NCBI GenBank assembly: GCA_023101885.1
Contig: JALPQD010000359.1
Span: 186,001-250,000 of the forward strand
DNA length: 64,000 nucleotides
From: Typhlomys cinereus
Taxonomy: Eukaryota > Chordata > Mammalia > Rodentia > Platacanthomyidae
Direction of reading: 5' to 3'
Under the pieces are notes generated by a model, which saw only the letters and a program-made list of their open reading frames with translations, was not told where the DNA came from and made no database searches. Position 1 is the stretch's first letter. Each line of letters begins with the position of its first letter. A program made the translations under genes and the position numbers. Positions 12,621 through 37,537 of this stretch are shown piece after piece.

Positions 12621-13600
12621 GTCCCTAGGAGGTGACTCTGCGTGTATATATTCATCAAAATGATGAAGTATTTATTTTAAAGTATCATTTGGTACTTTTT
12701 TTTGTAAATTACTTTTTTTCGTTTAATCAGATACTGTGGAATACAAGCACCTTTTGCTTTTCTCAGTGACACAAAGCTTTCAGATGTTACTCAGCTGCAT
12801 AGGGTATATAAGAATTAATGCACATTATTGGCATATCTTTAAGTAGGATTCAAATGGCCATTTTCCAGTTGTAGGAATTTGGATTCTTATTTTTTTTACA
12901 AATACGACCGCTAATCCCAGTTCAACTTGTTCATTTTACATGACACTCTTTTGAGTGTGTAATCTCTGCAACACTTAAAGCTTCTTTTCTGGTTGAATTA
13001 CTTTTATTAAATATTTTTCACTTGATTTATTTTTAAACTGGGAGCATAAAGTGCCTGTATCTTGTAATACTTCATGTCTCTTTTGGTTCAAGAAATTCAT
13101 ATATGTTCAAAGAAGTTACTTATGTTCAGAGAAGTTACTTATGTTCAACAGAAAGGCAAAGTATACACAGTATACTCTGAGAGGACTCCAACTTTGTAAA
13201 CAGTAGAAAGAATGTGAGGATGGGTTGAAGTTAACCCTATCCCCTTAGACTAGTTTAAGTTTTCTGGTTTGTGTTCTTTTGAGCCATGTTGTTTAGTAAA
13301 ATAAATACAATGAATGTTGAATACTAGTGCTTTTATGTGTTGTCTTTGGAAGTAATGCCCACATGAAACAATTTTTCCTTTTCATAGGAAGAAGGTGGTT
13401 TCAAGTTACATGTGCTTTCATTATTTATTTTAATCTTGGTGTGAATTGTTTAAAATCATTGTGCCTCATTTGAAAAATTAATACTGTATAATTACAGTAA
13501 AAGGAATTTGTTTCTTAATTTTAGTGTTTTAATGTTCTTTGTTTAAATATACCATCTTGCTTTGTACGTTTCTAATAAAGAACTGAGAAGTATGCCTCTC
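12621..13600 (+). other. HSF2: HSF2 3' untranslated region
   Basis: AT-rich sequence downstream of the stop codon. It has AATAAA signals at 13300-13305 and 13574-13579. The second fits cleavage near 13.6 kb, and the first would give a shorter 3' UTR. A short direct repeat lies at about 13100-13148, where the motif gttacttatgttca recurs about 19-20 bp apart. The exact cleavage sites are inferred, not seen. Confidence 0.7.
13300..13579 (+). terminator. HSF2: HSF2 polyadenylation signals (two AATAAA)
   Basis: Canonical hexamers lie at 13300-13305 and 13574-13579. The distal one is followed by a TG/T-rich stretch consistent with cleavage about 15-25 nt downstream. Confidence 0.65.
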
Positions 13601-13919
13601 ATTGTTGCAAATAAGGTAGCAACATCACAAGGTATCACCAACTATATCTTTCCCCCCAACAGAGGATAGAATCAGGACACTTTGTCCTTTTAGAACAGCT
13701 TCTCAGAAAAATTTCCTTAGAGACTTTAAAGCCAAGGGCATTAATTATTCCTTGAAGAATTTATCTACAGGCAGATGGTTAGAAGCAACTTAGTTAATAT
13801 CAGAGTATTATATAGGATTGTGAGATGGCCTTTAAGGTCTTTTCGAAGTAATACCTAGCCTAATCTGCTTAAGGCCCTAAGTTCAGTCCTAACATCACAA
13901 AACAAAAAGAATGCTTTAG

Positions 13920-14900
13920 AAATTCCACCATATAGAATTAATAAGTTTATTCTAAAATTACAAGGAAGATAAAAATCACTCAGAATACTCAACAAAATTC
14001 CAAAGGAGAATGCTAGCATTGGAGAACAGATACCGCCATGGCTTTCTGTAGTCAGGAGTATGGTATTGCCAAAAGGAACAGCAGGTTAAGTGGAAAAGAC
14101 TAGGACACAGAAACACGAATTCAATCAGTCAGTCTGACTACAAAGGCAATGTAGTGAAGCAGGTATTGTTTTCAGCGAGAATTTGCCATCGCATGTGCAA
14201 AACAAAAAAAACTTAGACCCTTCACACACAAAGTCCCCAAACTTTTCAGAGTTAAATGTAAAACACAAACTATACAATTCCTAGGAAATAACAAATTCTG
14301 GATGGCTTTGACTTTGACAAGCACTTTTATCTTCAGGCTGTATTTGTTGACCTAGGTAACACCGAGGGCATGTTTATGGAAGACTTGACAGACTGGGCAG
14401 GGCAAAGAGTAAAAGACAAGACAAATATTGGGGGAAAATATTTGCAAAAGACAGACCTTATCTAAACTGGCAATTCTCAGTAAGAAAATGTCTGTAATCC
14501 CAGCACTTGGGAGCCCATACACATGGAAAACAGAATCATCGGGGGATGCAAATAAAACCATGAAGCCAACTATGCTTCTGTATGACCTCTAAATGTCTAA
14601 CGTTGAAAACACAATCCAGTGGTGACATGGGAAAACATTCTCAGCAATGGAATGGAAAATACTATAGCCTCTTGAAAAGGCAGTTTTCTTAAGACTAAAC
14701 ATGCTCTGACTTTAGCAGTTATGCTCTTTGATAATTACACAAAGAAGTTGAAGACATCCTTACCAAAAATCCTGGTTATTCCCATTTTCAGTACCTTGTT
14801 TGTAATTACCAGAATCCAGACACAGTCAAGAAGTTAGAAGGCAATGTATGACATGGAGACAGAACAATACTGAAATGAAATGAGCTTTAAATCAACTTGA
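13920..14900 (+). mobile_element. Old L1 ORF2 3' fragment, sense on the + strand
   Basis: Words typical of the L1 ORF2 3' half occur in the right order: a 'gtatggtattgccaaaaggaaca' segment, then 'cttagaccct', then 'aaactatacaattcctagg', then 'gggggaaaatatttgcaaaagac', then 'atgcaaataaaacc'. Many stops and indels are present, and a B1-like stretch ('ctgtaatcccagcacttgggag') interrupts it near 14490. It is an inactive relic. Confidence 0.7.
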
Positions 14901-14954
14901 AAGGCTACATACTGCATGTACAACATTCTGTACAGAATGACCCAGACATCATGG

Positions 14955-15215
14955 AGGCCAGAAGGATGGTCTAGTGGGTAAAAGTGCTTGCTGTACAAAT
15001 ACTTTATTTTGGGTGCCAGCATCCATGCAGTACATATCATAGCATCGCCATGTACGCCTGTAATCCCAGTGCTTGGAAGGTGAAGACAGGATCACTAGTT
15101 GCAAGTTCAGTGAGACAATCTGTCTCAAGGGAGTATGAAATCATACAGCAGGACATCTCTCTGAACTCCATGAACATACACATACCATGTGTGTTCACCA
15201 CACAGAAAATTGTTG
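14955..15215 (+). repeat. Composite rodent SINE (tRNA-like head plus B1-like part)
   Basis: The head reads 'ggtctagtgggtaaaagtgcttgctg'. It is followed by a B1-type 'cgcctgtaatcccagtgcttgg' and 'agacaatctgtctcaag', then a 3' end rich in ACA. The arrangement matches older B3/B4-type rodent composites. I am unsure of the exact subfamily. Confidence 0.55.
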
Positions 15216-15869
15216 CTAGGAGTTAGTAGGAAGATGAATAGACACAGTACAGTAATTTATTTGAAATCTAAGGTACCCTGAAGCACAAGTGACTTGCAAC
15301 AAAAATTAATTTGGTTCATGAATTACAATGTACACTAGTAGGCAATGTTGATAATAGGGAAGACTGAGTATGTCAGAGGACAATCTGTACTTTTTACTAT
15401 ATAGTCAGAACTCAAAAACTCTTCGACAAAAGATTACCTTTCCATAAGTGATTAACTCCAGCTGCTCACCTATTCCTTGTTCTGTTAGTATGAGAATGTT
15501 ACACAAGTTGGACTATGCCTTTACCCATACAAAATTTATGTTGTAGTATCCATTTTATGCTAGATACCTCAAACTAATTGTTCACCTACCAAATGGAATC
15601 TTTGTGTTTCTAGTTTCAGTTATTACAAATAGCCCAAATACTGACTGTAAGAACTCAGGGAGTTTGGGTAATTGTAGTTGGTTCCCAGGATACTTTTGAG
15701 GTGATGCAGGCAAACATTATAGAGAACACAGAAGTTCTGTTTTCTACTTCATCTTGTCCAAAACAGATGGAACCATATGACCACAGACGAATCTTCAGGC
15801 CTGAGCCTAGGTAAGCTTTTTCTTTTTATAGATTAGTACTTTACAGGCATTTCATTATGATAATGCAAT

Positions 15870-17345
15870 AACTCAGACTTGAATATTTTATTAGAATTAC
15901 ATTCCTATTTGCCCTGCAAGGGGAAATTTTATACTGTGTTCATTAAAAGCATTGATCCATGCCTTTAAAAAAAGTTTAGGACTAAAGAATTAACAGGCCA
16001 CACATTGTCTCTGAATTATTTATTTAGAGAGCACAGCCATTCAAAATTGTGATACAATGTAACAGATTAAGGTTTGGAAGTTAAGATGGATTGCTATGTT
16101 CCACTTCCAGTAATATTTTTAAAGTAGACTTTAAAAGCCTCACTAGACAACATTACACAAATAACTAAGTTTTTCTATGTAAATTAACTGGCACAATGCT
16201 TGGTTTTCTGGTTAAAAGATACACCTCAATTACATGGTAATAAATACAAGCAGTTAAAACATTTAAATGTGCACTATTATGTAAGCAGAAATCTATTCTA
16301 CAAAAGTCCATCATCTTCCTGGCTGTAATGTATGGATAAGCAGCATGCTGGACAGCAGCAATACATATCACATAAATTATCTACCACTTGTGATATATAA
16401 AATCAATTATATTTTAAATACTTTATTTTAATGTCAGAGTGGTGACTATTTTTTGGTAGACTGAGAATTTTCCAGCTTTGCCACTAATCAGCTACTTGAG
16501 TTATTTAAGTCTATTTCGGTTTCATTTTTAAAATGACAAGTGCACTAAACTCTGTAAGTGCCCATTGAAATCTAGTTTTCCATAGTTCCTTCCAGTTCTG
16601 TCACAAGTTTCCCAACTTTCATTTAAAAAAAAAAAAAAAAAAAACCTAGTTTCAACACCTTTCTTCTAACACATGATTATCTTTTTGAAAATCTGGTGCT
16701 AACATTTCCATGAAACCTGTGATTTGCATAGGCTCATAAAGGCCAAGATAGTAATTAATTTTGGTGAAGGCCATGATCTCTCCCAAAGGAGATTACAATC
16801 TCACTGACAGTAATTTTGTGTAAAGGCTACATCCATAATTCTGCTTGCTACTGAATACTCCCCACCCACCAATTATAGGAAAAATCCTAACAAAATTTAT
16901 GACTTGTAAACAGTTTGTTAACCTGTTTTTAGGATTTTAGAATGCCATTTTCTTTGCAGTCTTCAGTAAGGCAGCAACATCAAATATTTCAAAAGGCAGC
17001 CAAACACTAAGTTTCTATAATAGCTTAAGGAAAACAATTTAAAAAACTGTCACATAATTTTGTTTTCACCTTTAATTCACATGTACAGTGCAGGAGAGAC
17101 ACCTACCAATGTCTACTTTTCCTAATTTGCCATCATATTCAAAGTCCTTCCTTTGTAACTCAAAATTCTCATGATCAATGCACTCAGCAAGAAAATGAAT
17201 AAAATGGCAAAGCAAGCGTAAATCTAATTCATGCCAGAAAAACACTGGAGAAATTACAAAGGAGCACATACATATACAACTTTACAAAAGTTGGGAATAC
17301 TGTTAATTTCAAATCAATGACCAAAGTGACTTTCATGCAGAAGTC
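15870..17345 (-). other. SERINC1: SERINC1 3' untranslated region
   Basis: Sequence downstream of the SERINC1 stop codon. On the - strand, AATAAA signals correspond to + strand positions 16422-16427, 16019-16024 and 15887-15892. I place the end near 15.87 kb because the most distal of these is the best candidate, but nearer signals could be used. A poly(T) run on the + strand at about 16625-16644 is a plain A-run in the transcript. Confidence 0.55.
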
Positions 17346-30061
<12,716 letters not shown>

Positions 30062-30345
30062 CTCCGCAGCGTCGCCAGGCAGCGCGTGCCTCCAAGATGG
30101 AGACAGGCTCTGTCTTGCTTTTCTGGGCTTATTTACCGTCCGCCGGGCACTTCCGGCGCGCGGCGCACCGCCCCTGCACTGCCGGCACGTCACTTCCGCC
30201 CGGGCTGTGGGGGGCGTGGTCTTCCTGCGCGGTTCCCCGGGACGTTTGGCTGGATGGTGCGGGCCGTGCTCTGCTAAAGCAGCCTGCTTGCGAGGGACCG
30301 ACCATGTCCCTCCTGCTCGGCGATGGCGGGAGCCCCGCACCGGGC

Positions 30346-30588
30346 ATGCACTGACCTCTTTCTGCTCGACATATCGCTTCCCCTTTCACTTTTTTTCCCC
30401 TCCACTTATGCATCCGTTTTTCCTTCGCATGATAAAAATAAGCATAGGTAGCTTATTCCTGCCTCCCCTTTTGTGCCACGAATTTTACAAATACATATAT
30501 ACAAAATTTTTCAATATATAAAAACATATGCGTAAAACTTCAATATAATGTATGCTCTAATAAAATATGTATATATGTATGTGTGTGT

Positions 30589-30623
<35 letters not shown>

Positions 30624-30689
30624 AGGATGCTTTGGAGTCTTTTGTTTGCTGTGGATATATTTTAACTAGTAAGGCAGGATTAGAGCAGC
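30346..30689. other. Intergenic, with a dinucleotide repeat
   Basis: AT-rich sequence beyond the CpG island. A (TG)5 tract runs directly into (CA)16 at about 30579-30622. No gene is recognised. Confidence 0.7.
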
Positions 30690-31346
30690 TGTGCTAGGAT
30701 GGGTCTTTCAAGGTCCTTGAAGGCCTTTGGAATTCCTGAAGGTCATCCCCCCACTTGCTGGAATCTCCCTGAAAGAACACCCTTGCTGAGGAACTGACTC
30801 CAATCCTCCCAGAGAGAAGATGGCCAACTTCCCTATGAAAAGATTATGGAGATGCGTGGCTCTCCATTATCAAACAAACAATTAGACCTCTTGCCCACAG
30901 GGCCCAAGAGCAACTGGATTGGACCCCAATGGGAGTTAACCAATGAGAAAAAGTCAGTTTCCCCAGGCTTATCTAGATGTATAAATATGCCTGGCCTTGG
31001 CAGCCATCTTTGGCGCCCAAGCTCCTCTTGGCACTAGTGCCAGTTCTTTCTAGCTCCTTGCCTGCTCCTCCTTTTCCATGCCAAGGGCTCATGAGTTCTT
31101 GGGTGCCCCACCCCCTCATGGCATTGTGCCATGAGTTCTGTTCTTTGCCTGCTTCTCATGGATTCCATGAGTTCTTTCTAGCTGTCCACTTCTCATGAAT
31201 TCTCCAGAGCATCCTAGCCCCTCATGGCACTCCACGTCTGAGTCCATGAGTTCCAACCGTTCTCTCTAATAAACTCTATCTTAATACTCTAGATGTGTTC
31301 TGGTTTCAATCCTTCTGACTTCAGAACACAAGAACCCTATATTACA
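30690..31346 (+). mobile_element. Solo-LTR-like element
   Basis: It runs from tgtgctagg to ...attaca, so it starts TG and ends CA. It contains CCAAT at 30926 and 30940, a TATA-like TATAAAT at 30980-30986, and AATAAA at 31268-31273 in LTR order. The 3' half repeats '(t/c)catgagttc' about five times. I could not match it to a named family, and no internal retroviral region follows. I found no target duplication by eye. Confidence 0.5.
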
Positions 31347-31766
31347 TTGGGACAGTCGGTTCCTGTCCCTGTATCACAAGTAAGATTTTTACGGGGATGA
31401 ATATAGAAAAATTTTAAATTATAACTCCTATTAGTTTATTAAATGTTTATTAACTGTTGAGATATGAAATCCTTGCTCGTTACACACCCTTGGATTCTTG
31501 CGTGCTACCTATATATCCTTAGAATTCATATGAAAGTTTTAATAGCCTTCAAATTTGAAGCCAAGCATAAATGCATAGCATTTTCAATGCATTCAAGTTC
31601 CAAGCACGGTTTCTCCAGTATTTGGAAAATTGATTTCTTTCTAGTAAATATATTCTAATATATATCAGCATTAACATTCTGTGGAAAGTAATTTTAAGTA
31701 ATAATAATACTGATACAGGGAAGTATGGACCACATGGCCTTTAGGCAATCCTCTTGGACTGTGCTT
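31347..31766. other. Intergenic, nothing recognised
   Basis: AT-rich sequence between the LTR-like element and the next SINE. No open frame with recognisable similarity and no repeat family is identified. Confidence 0.6.
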
Positions 31767-31779
31767 CACAACCACTTTT

Positions 31780-31820
31780 AAAAAAAAAAACTTTACTTAT
31801 TCATTGTGTGTGTGTGTGTA

Positions 31821-31859
<39 letters not shown>

Positions 31860-32090
31860 ATGTGTGTGTGTCAGAGAGCACATGTGTCCTTGGGGAGGAC
31901 CAAGGGTGACTTTGGGAATCACCCTGAATTGCTTCTACCTTATTCTTGCTTCACACTGGGATTTCCCAGGCTCCGCCCACCAGGACTAGAAGTTCAAGCT
32001 GCTGCCTTCTCTTCGTGGGACCTGGGATCTGAACTCAGGACTTTCTGTTTGGGAGGCACAGTCTTAACCCCTGAGCCATCTATCCAGTCC
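31780..32090 (-). mobile_element. Older B2-headed SINE, antisense
   Basis: It is flanked by near-identical cacaaccactttt (31767-31779) and cacaacaactttt (32091-32103). The order is T/A-rich tail, a long (TG)n tract, body 'gaggaccaagggtgactttggg', and reversed head ending 'aacccctgagccatctatcca'. It lacks most of the CpGs of the young copies. Confidence 0.85.
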
Positions 32091-32159
32091 CACAACAACT
32101 TTTGAGAACAGCATGGCATCAGAGAACTGAGGGTTATATTCTTTATCAAGAATCTCTGT

Positions 32160-32570
32160 TTAATATAGCCAGTTGTTACAGTTCACCTGCATAGTTGCTC
32201 ATAAATGACTATCAAACGGCTTAAGGGAACAAGGGAACAAGTTACAGTTACAGTCCTCAGTCCAGCTTGATGGGAGAGCATGCACCAACACAGAGCTGAG
32301 GGAACTAGCCACACCATCATCACATAACATCTGAGAGAAGGACAATTCTTGCTTGCTAGATCAGCATGTTTAGACAAGTACACACAAGGATGCCCAATTT
32401 CCTCAACAAGCTCCAGTATTTTATTCACCTGTTCAGGGCATAGTCCCACCCACCACAGATTGGGCCTTTCCCATCATCTAGACAATCTCTTGCAGGTTTG
32501 CTCTGGGCTTAACTTAACCCTTAATTTTCTACAAATGTGCCCAGACAGTCAAGTTGACACCAGTGCTTAA
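32160..32570 (-). repeat. Interspersed repeat with 'gtcaacttgac' terminus, antisense
   Basis: Read on the - strand it starts 'ggtgtcaacttgactg' and carries a core 'ggcccaatctgtggtgggtggg'. Related sequence is at 53262-53905 on the + strand, and a weaker relative is at 35105-35545. I recognise this as a dispersed mammalian repeat but cannot name the family with confidence. Confidence 0.55.
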
Positions 32571-35104
32571 TTATGACACCAGTTAAAGATGAAATATAAG
32601 CTTTTTAACATTAATAGTCTTAACATTAATCAATAGTCTTTGGGGTTTAATTCAAAAGTCATACTGGGCTATGTCACCATAAAGATAAGCAGAAGTGAGG
32701 TGAAGGATTGCTACTGGAACATTACAGATGAACCTTGCTGCTGGAGACAGTTGGATCTCTCATACATGGGCAAATTAAAGATTGCAGCTCCCATGTAATA
32801 TATGATCATTTTGACCTGAAGAAAATATAAAACAGGATAAACCCGGTTTTTATTAATAACATATTGTACACCTATGTTGAAATATTATCACACTGTAATC
32901 AGTAAATATATATATATTCATTAATGTTTAATAGAAAAAGATACATAGGTACCAAGTTTCCTGGTACTAATTCCTGGTAATAATAAAAGTATCAATAGTA
33001 GATTCATAAAAAAATTAATTGAATTTTGCCAGTTTTGGTTAAGTAAAAAATTTAATTTATGGAACTAGTAAATATAAATTTTCTGAAATATAAATGTATT
33101 GAATAATAGTTACTTAAATGTTTAAGAATATTTGCTGAAAAGAACATTTTTGGATTCAGAATGTACGTTCAGGGCTATAAAGTCATGTGTTCAGCAGGAA
33201 GGAAAAATCTACATATAGATAAAACTTTTCACCCCCTTTTGTAATTCCTTATCCACAACCCTAAGAAAACATTCAGAATCTTGTCATCACATTAAAACTT
33301 CATATTAATAGGATCAGTTTCCCTCCACTAAGTTTGATTAGAATGAGATTACACAAATCTCTGTGTAAACTTAATTAAAGGTAATTTTTAAGTGGATTGC
33401 TTAAGAAACACTGAAAATACAGGAAATGATATAAAAATTAACAAGATGTAAAGCATCATAGACTTAGGATGTAGATTTTCTGGGTTTGAACAATCTTTGT
33501 AGAGCATTTTGATTATATAATTCAGAGAAAGTAGAACATATAAATTTTATGGCTTTCATCCTGAAGTAATTGAATCCTAAATGTAAATGTTTGAATATTT
33601 AACAATATTTCAGTAAGAATAACCCAGAGATCAGGATATAGTAACCCATAGGGGTCAGTATGAACTTAGAATTGGAAAAGAACACATTGTGGTTTAAGGA
33701 TATATTTTGTCAGTGAATTCACAAAACATAAAAAAAAAATCCCAGAAACTATGGTTTAATGTCAAAGACACAAAAATTTTCCTTAATTTTTACCTTAATG
33801 TCTATAAGTGAACAAGGTTCTTTCACACAGGTTTTCTTTGTCTGAAGACTAAGTCAGTGATTTCCATGATGACCACATGCATTTTATGCCACTGAAGTGA
33901 ACATTTCAAAATTGTTTCAGGCAAAACATTAAGTTCTGAAAAAGAAAGCATGTTCATCATACAAATAACAACTCAGATTCACACATTTTCCTTATGTCAA
34001 ATATACTGTTTTATAAATGTTGAGAAGGGAGGGAATAAATACGGGAGGGAGTAACTGCTTGAAAAATTACCAATGGAATAACTAAAATATTTTGTATTTC
34101 AAAGGCAATTAGATAAAATATGTTAGTATTTGCTGACTTTTTTGTTTGCATAGATTCTATAAACTATAATAGATTCATATATTGAAAAACTTCTTGTTGA
34201 AATGAAGCATGCATTGAACCAAAAAAAATATTATGTGACAAGAAAGAATTGGCTACTTCTGTTTTGCTATTTATCAAGTTTTTGAATTCTTATTAAATCT
34301 AGTGCTTTCCCATAGAAGTAAAATGTGACATAGTAATAATGTTAAGAAGAAAAGGAACCGCTAAAATTAATTTCAATAACAAAAATTAAATAGATACATC
34401 GTCAATCCCATCCACTCATCTACACCCCATTCCATTGCTGTATTTTTCATTACTTCATACATCACTCCTTCAAATTCACACACGAAGTTTCTTCATTGGA
34501 GTACTCTTTTCTCATAGTTTTTTACCCGATGGGCTCTCTATGCAAAAGCAACTCAATGATATATCTTCACAGACACACTTGGCAATCTGAAGTAAGGCTG
34601 ACTTTGTGTAAGTGCTAACTCCACTCCAGATCAGCTGCACACCTTGTACAAGGTCTGTACTCTGTGCTTCAGTTCTTCAACTTTAAAACAGAGACATGAC
34701 ACTATTCATACCTGTGTTCATGTGTAAAAATAACTGAGCAGTATCCAAGGTATCCACAATGATATTAACTACTACTCTTATTATATCAAGGACTGCTTTA
34801 TCTTTGGTCTTGTTTTTAAATCCCTTTTAATTTTCTTAATCTTTCAAGAGTTGTGTCCAGCTGTCAGCCAGATAGTTCCTCCTAGCTTTTATTATTTCCT
34901 GTTTAAAATTGATGTGAAAAAAAATATGGTTTTCAGATCCCTCTATTGCTAAGTGAAATACCCACAGGATAACCCCATTCCCACTCTCCTATGAATATTT
35001 GCTAAGAAACTCTTCTTTCCTCCTTCCCTCCTCCTTTCTTTCTCTCCCTCTTTCTTTTAAATTGGACCAAAGACTCCCAACTCAAGAGGAAGCAGGCATA
35101 GAAA
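32571..35104. other. Intergenic AT-rich DNA, nothing recognised
   Basis: About 2.5 kb of AT-rich sequence with short A/T runs and a C/T-rich patch near 35010-35060. I see no exon, RNA gene or identifiable mobile element. Confidence 0.6.
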
Positions 35105-35545
35105 TATGTAGCCTGGGATAGTTAGTTTTGGCTGTTAATTTGACAGGACATGGGATTAGATAAAAGATTATTCATTGGACCACTTGAAGAGATTATCTGG
35201 TGTAAGGTATTTTAAATACAATGACCAACCAGAAATGGATGCGGCACCTTGCAGTAACAGATAAGATGAAAGGAAGTGTAAGAAAGAAGAATTAAGTCTC
35301 TCTTGCTCCTTGCTGGCAAACTTCTCTTCCATGTTCCCGTCATTCTTCTCTGATGTCAGAGCCCAGATGCTTCAATCCTTCCATGAGACTGAGGGGCAGA
35401 GACTTTCCAGAAATCCTGGGGCACTCAGCACCACTCTGGGTCAGCTGAGTATTCAACTCCTGAACTGACCGGCTACAGACAACCATTGTTGGACTACCTA
35501 AACTTATCTCATAAACTAATGCAATAAATTATGTGTGTGTTTCCT
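35105..35545 (+). repeat. Possible second copy of the 'gtcaacttgac' repeat
   Basis: It begins 'gttttggctgttaatttgaca', close to the start of the 53262 copy, and ends near 'taaactaatgcaataaattatg'. The middle is too diverged for me to align by eye. Confidence 0.4.
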
Positions 35546-35636
35546 TAATTTTTACCTTAATGCTAAAAGAGTGAATTTTTTTTAATGTAGGTTTCTTTTT
35601 CTAAAGACGAAGCCAGTAATTTCCAAACCCTCAATA

Positions 35637-35880
35637 GGGTTGGAGTGATGGCTTAGGGGTTCAGACTCTGCCTCTTAAGTAGAAGGTCCTGAGTTTGGAC
35701 CTCAGGTTCCACTTAAAAACACTAGGCAGAGTGGCTGTGGCTTGCAGTGGATGTAAACTGGTAAATCCCAGAGCAAAGCAAAAAGGAGTAGAAGCAATCC
35801 AGGATGATTCTTGAAACCTCTTCTGGGCCGCCACAGGGGCATATAGAGTGCCCTGTGATTATATACCCACTAAAAAAAGT
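35637..35880 (+). mobile_element. Older B2-headed SINE, sense
   Basis: The head reads 'gggttggagtgatggcttagggg'. The B-box region is 'ggtcctgagtttggacc'. The body contains 'aggcagagtggctgtggc' and 'agaagcaatccaggatg', and it ends in a short A-run. It is diverged and lacks a clear CA tract. Confidence 0.75.
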
Positions 35881-37239
35881 GATTTTTTTTTATTTTAATA
35901 TAGAGAACCCTGAATAATCCATAGCCCATCTTGAATGGATATTGGAATATCGACTGAAACACGATAATTTTGGAAGTCAGAAAGGGTGCTGTTTCCCCCT
36001 GAACAGATGCTGCCTAGCCCTCACAGACTTCAGTGAACCCTCTCTTCTTCGGGCACAGTGGTACAACAATATAGTACATTAGTGTTTAAACCAGCCCTGG
36101 TAAGAGGAGTTCTTCATGGCGTCCTCATCACTAATCTGACACAGCCCTCTGAATGGCACAGCCTTGGACCAAATCTGTACTAAATTTCCAGGTATGTGCT
36201 ATAGTCATCTCTACTCTAGAAACTAGTTCTTCCTCAAAAAAATTTTAAAAATTTAGTATACTACTTCTTAATGATAAAAATTCTAATGAAATGTCATTCT
36301 ATATAAATCATACAGATCAAAGGTGCTAAAAATAACCTGAAAGTTTGAATTATAGTTATAATAATTAAGAAAAGTCAATAGAATTCATGTTAATATTAAT
36401 AAATTCATTATGTTATATGCTGTCATAAAGCAGCAACGCATATTCTTTTCTAGGAACGAATTCTTCTAATTCTGTCAAAGCTTGCTTGTCCCAACTTTTC
36501 ACTTTTTATATTAATAATTGATAAAATCCAGGGTCAAATTGTTGATAAAGGGACACTGTGCACATTAACTAGTTAATAATTTTCAGTTTTGAGAAGTTAC
36601 TTTTTTCACTGACGGGTATAATGAGCAAACTTAAACATTCTGAAAGGTACCCTCTGGAACTAGTAGTAAATATAATGCAATATTTCAAGAGAAGTATACC
36701 GAAGACGCTCACTTACTGGAAACATTTCTCATATTGAAAGGTACAATACTTACCAACCCTGTTTTATGATGGCATTTACTTTAAGGAAATTTCAATTTAA
36801 TGCGATGGGAAGGAGATAATTAAATTGCCCACCACTACACTTAATAATATCCATAGTGTGATTTAAAAATTTGGATTAATGAAATGCTCCTTATATATAT
36901 GTGTGTGTGTTTTGCTACATTAGGACCAATGTGTAAGCACCCTTCTTGGGTGGTCACAGCTGACAGACCTTCTTGGTCCTCTGGAGCAATGGAGAGTGAT
37001 GGCCTTTTGGGATAGCTAACTAGAAGTGCCTACTCTGGTATTCGTTAATATCAGAATATTAAAATTGTATTACTATGGTTAGAAAAATGCTCTAAAAATC
37101 TATTCTTAAAAATCTTATTCTGTCAATTGTGGTCAAATGCCTGGTTGTTTATTTTCTTTGAATGTTTCTGTGGCATAAAACTAGTAAATTTACCATTTAT
37201 TGAAGGAATTTAAGATCAGTACTCGGTTGTTTTGTGACC
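35881..37239. other. Intergenic, nothing recognised
   Basis: AT-rich sequence with a short (TA)/(TG) run near 36893-36910. No gene or repeat family is identified. Confidence 0.55.
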
Positions 37240-37537
37240 TTTTTTTTTTTTTATTCAATTGTGCATGCATGCGTGTGTGCGCGTGTGTGTATGCATGTGT
37301 GTATATGTATGTGTGTGTGTGTGTAGAACCACGGACGAATTCGGGAACCACCATGCACCGCCTCCACCTCCTCCTTGTTTACTCTGCCCCCCCCATACAC
37401 AGGCTCCGCCCTACCAGGACCAGAAATGCAGGCCGCCCCCGCTTCGCCCGGTGTCTATACCTGGGGTCTAGGATCTGAACTTAGGACCTTCTGCCTGCAA
37501 GACAGAAGTTTAACCCCTGAGCCACCTCTCCAGTCCC
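37240..37537 (-). mobile_element. Young B2-headed SINE, antisense
   Basis: The order is T-run, 'attcaattgtgcatgc', (TG)n, then the GC-rich body 'ccacggacgaattcgggaacc' and 'aggaccagaaatgcaggcc'. The reversed head ends 'ccacctctccagtccc'. Target duplications are not clear by eye. Confidence 0.88.

Larger units (their letters stand above)
13600..15870. other. Convergent intergenic gap between HSF2 and SERINC1
   Basis: About 2.3 kb between the two 3' ends. It is mostly an old L1 fragment (13920-14900) and a composite SINE (14955-15215). The remaining 15.2-15.87 kb has no recognised gene. Confidence 0.7.
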
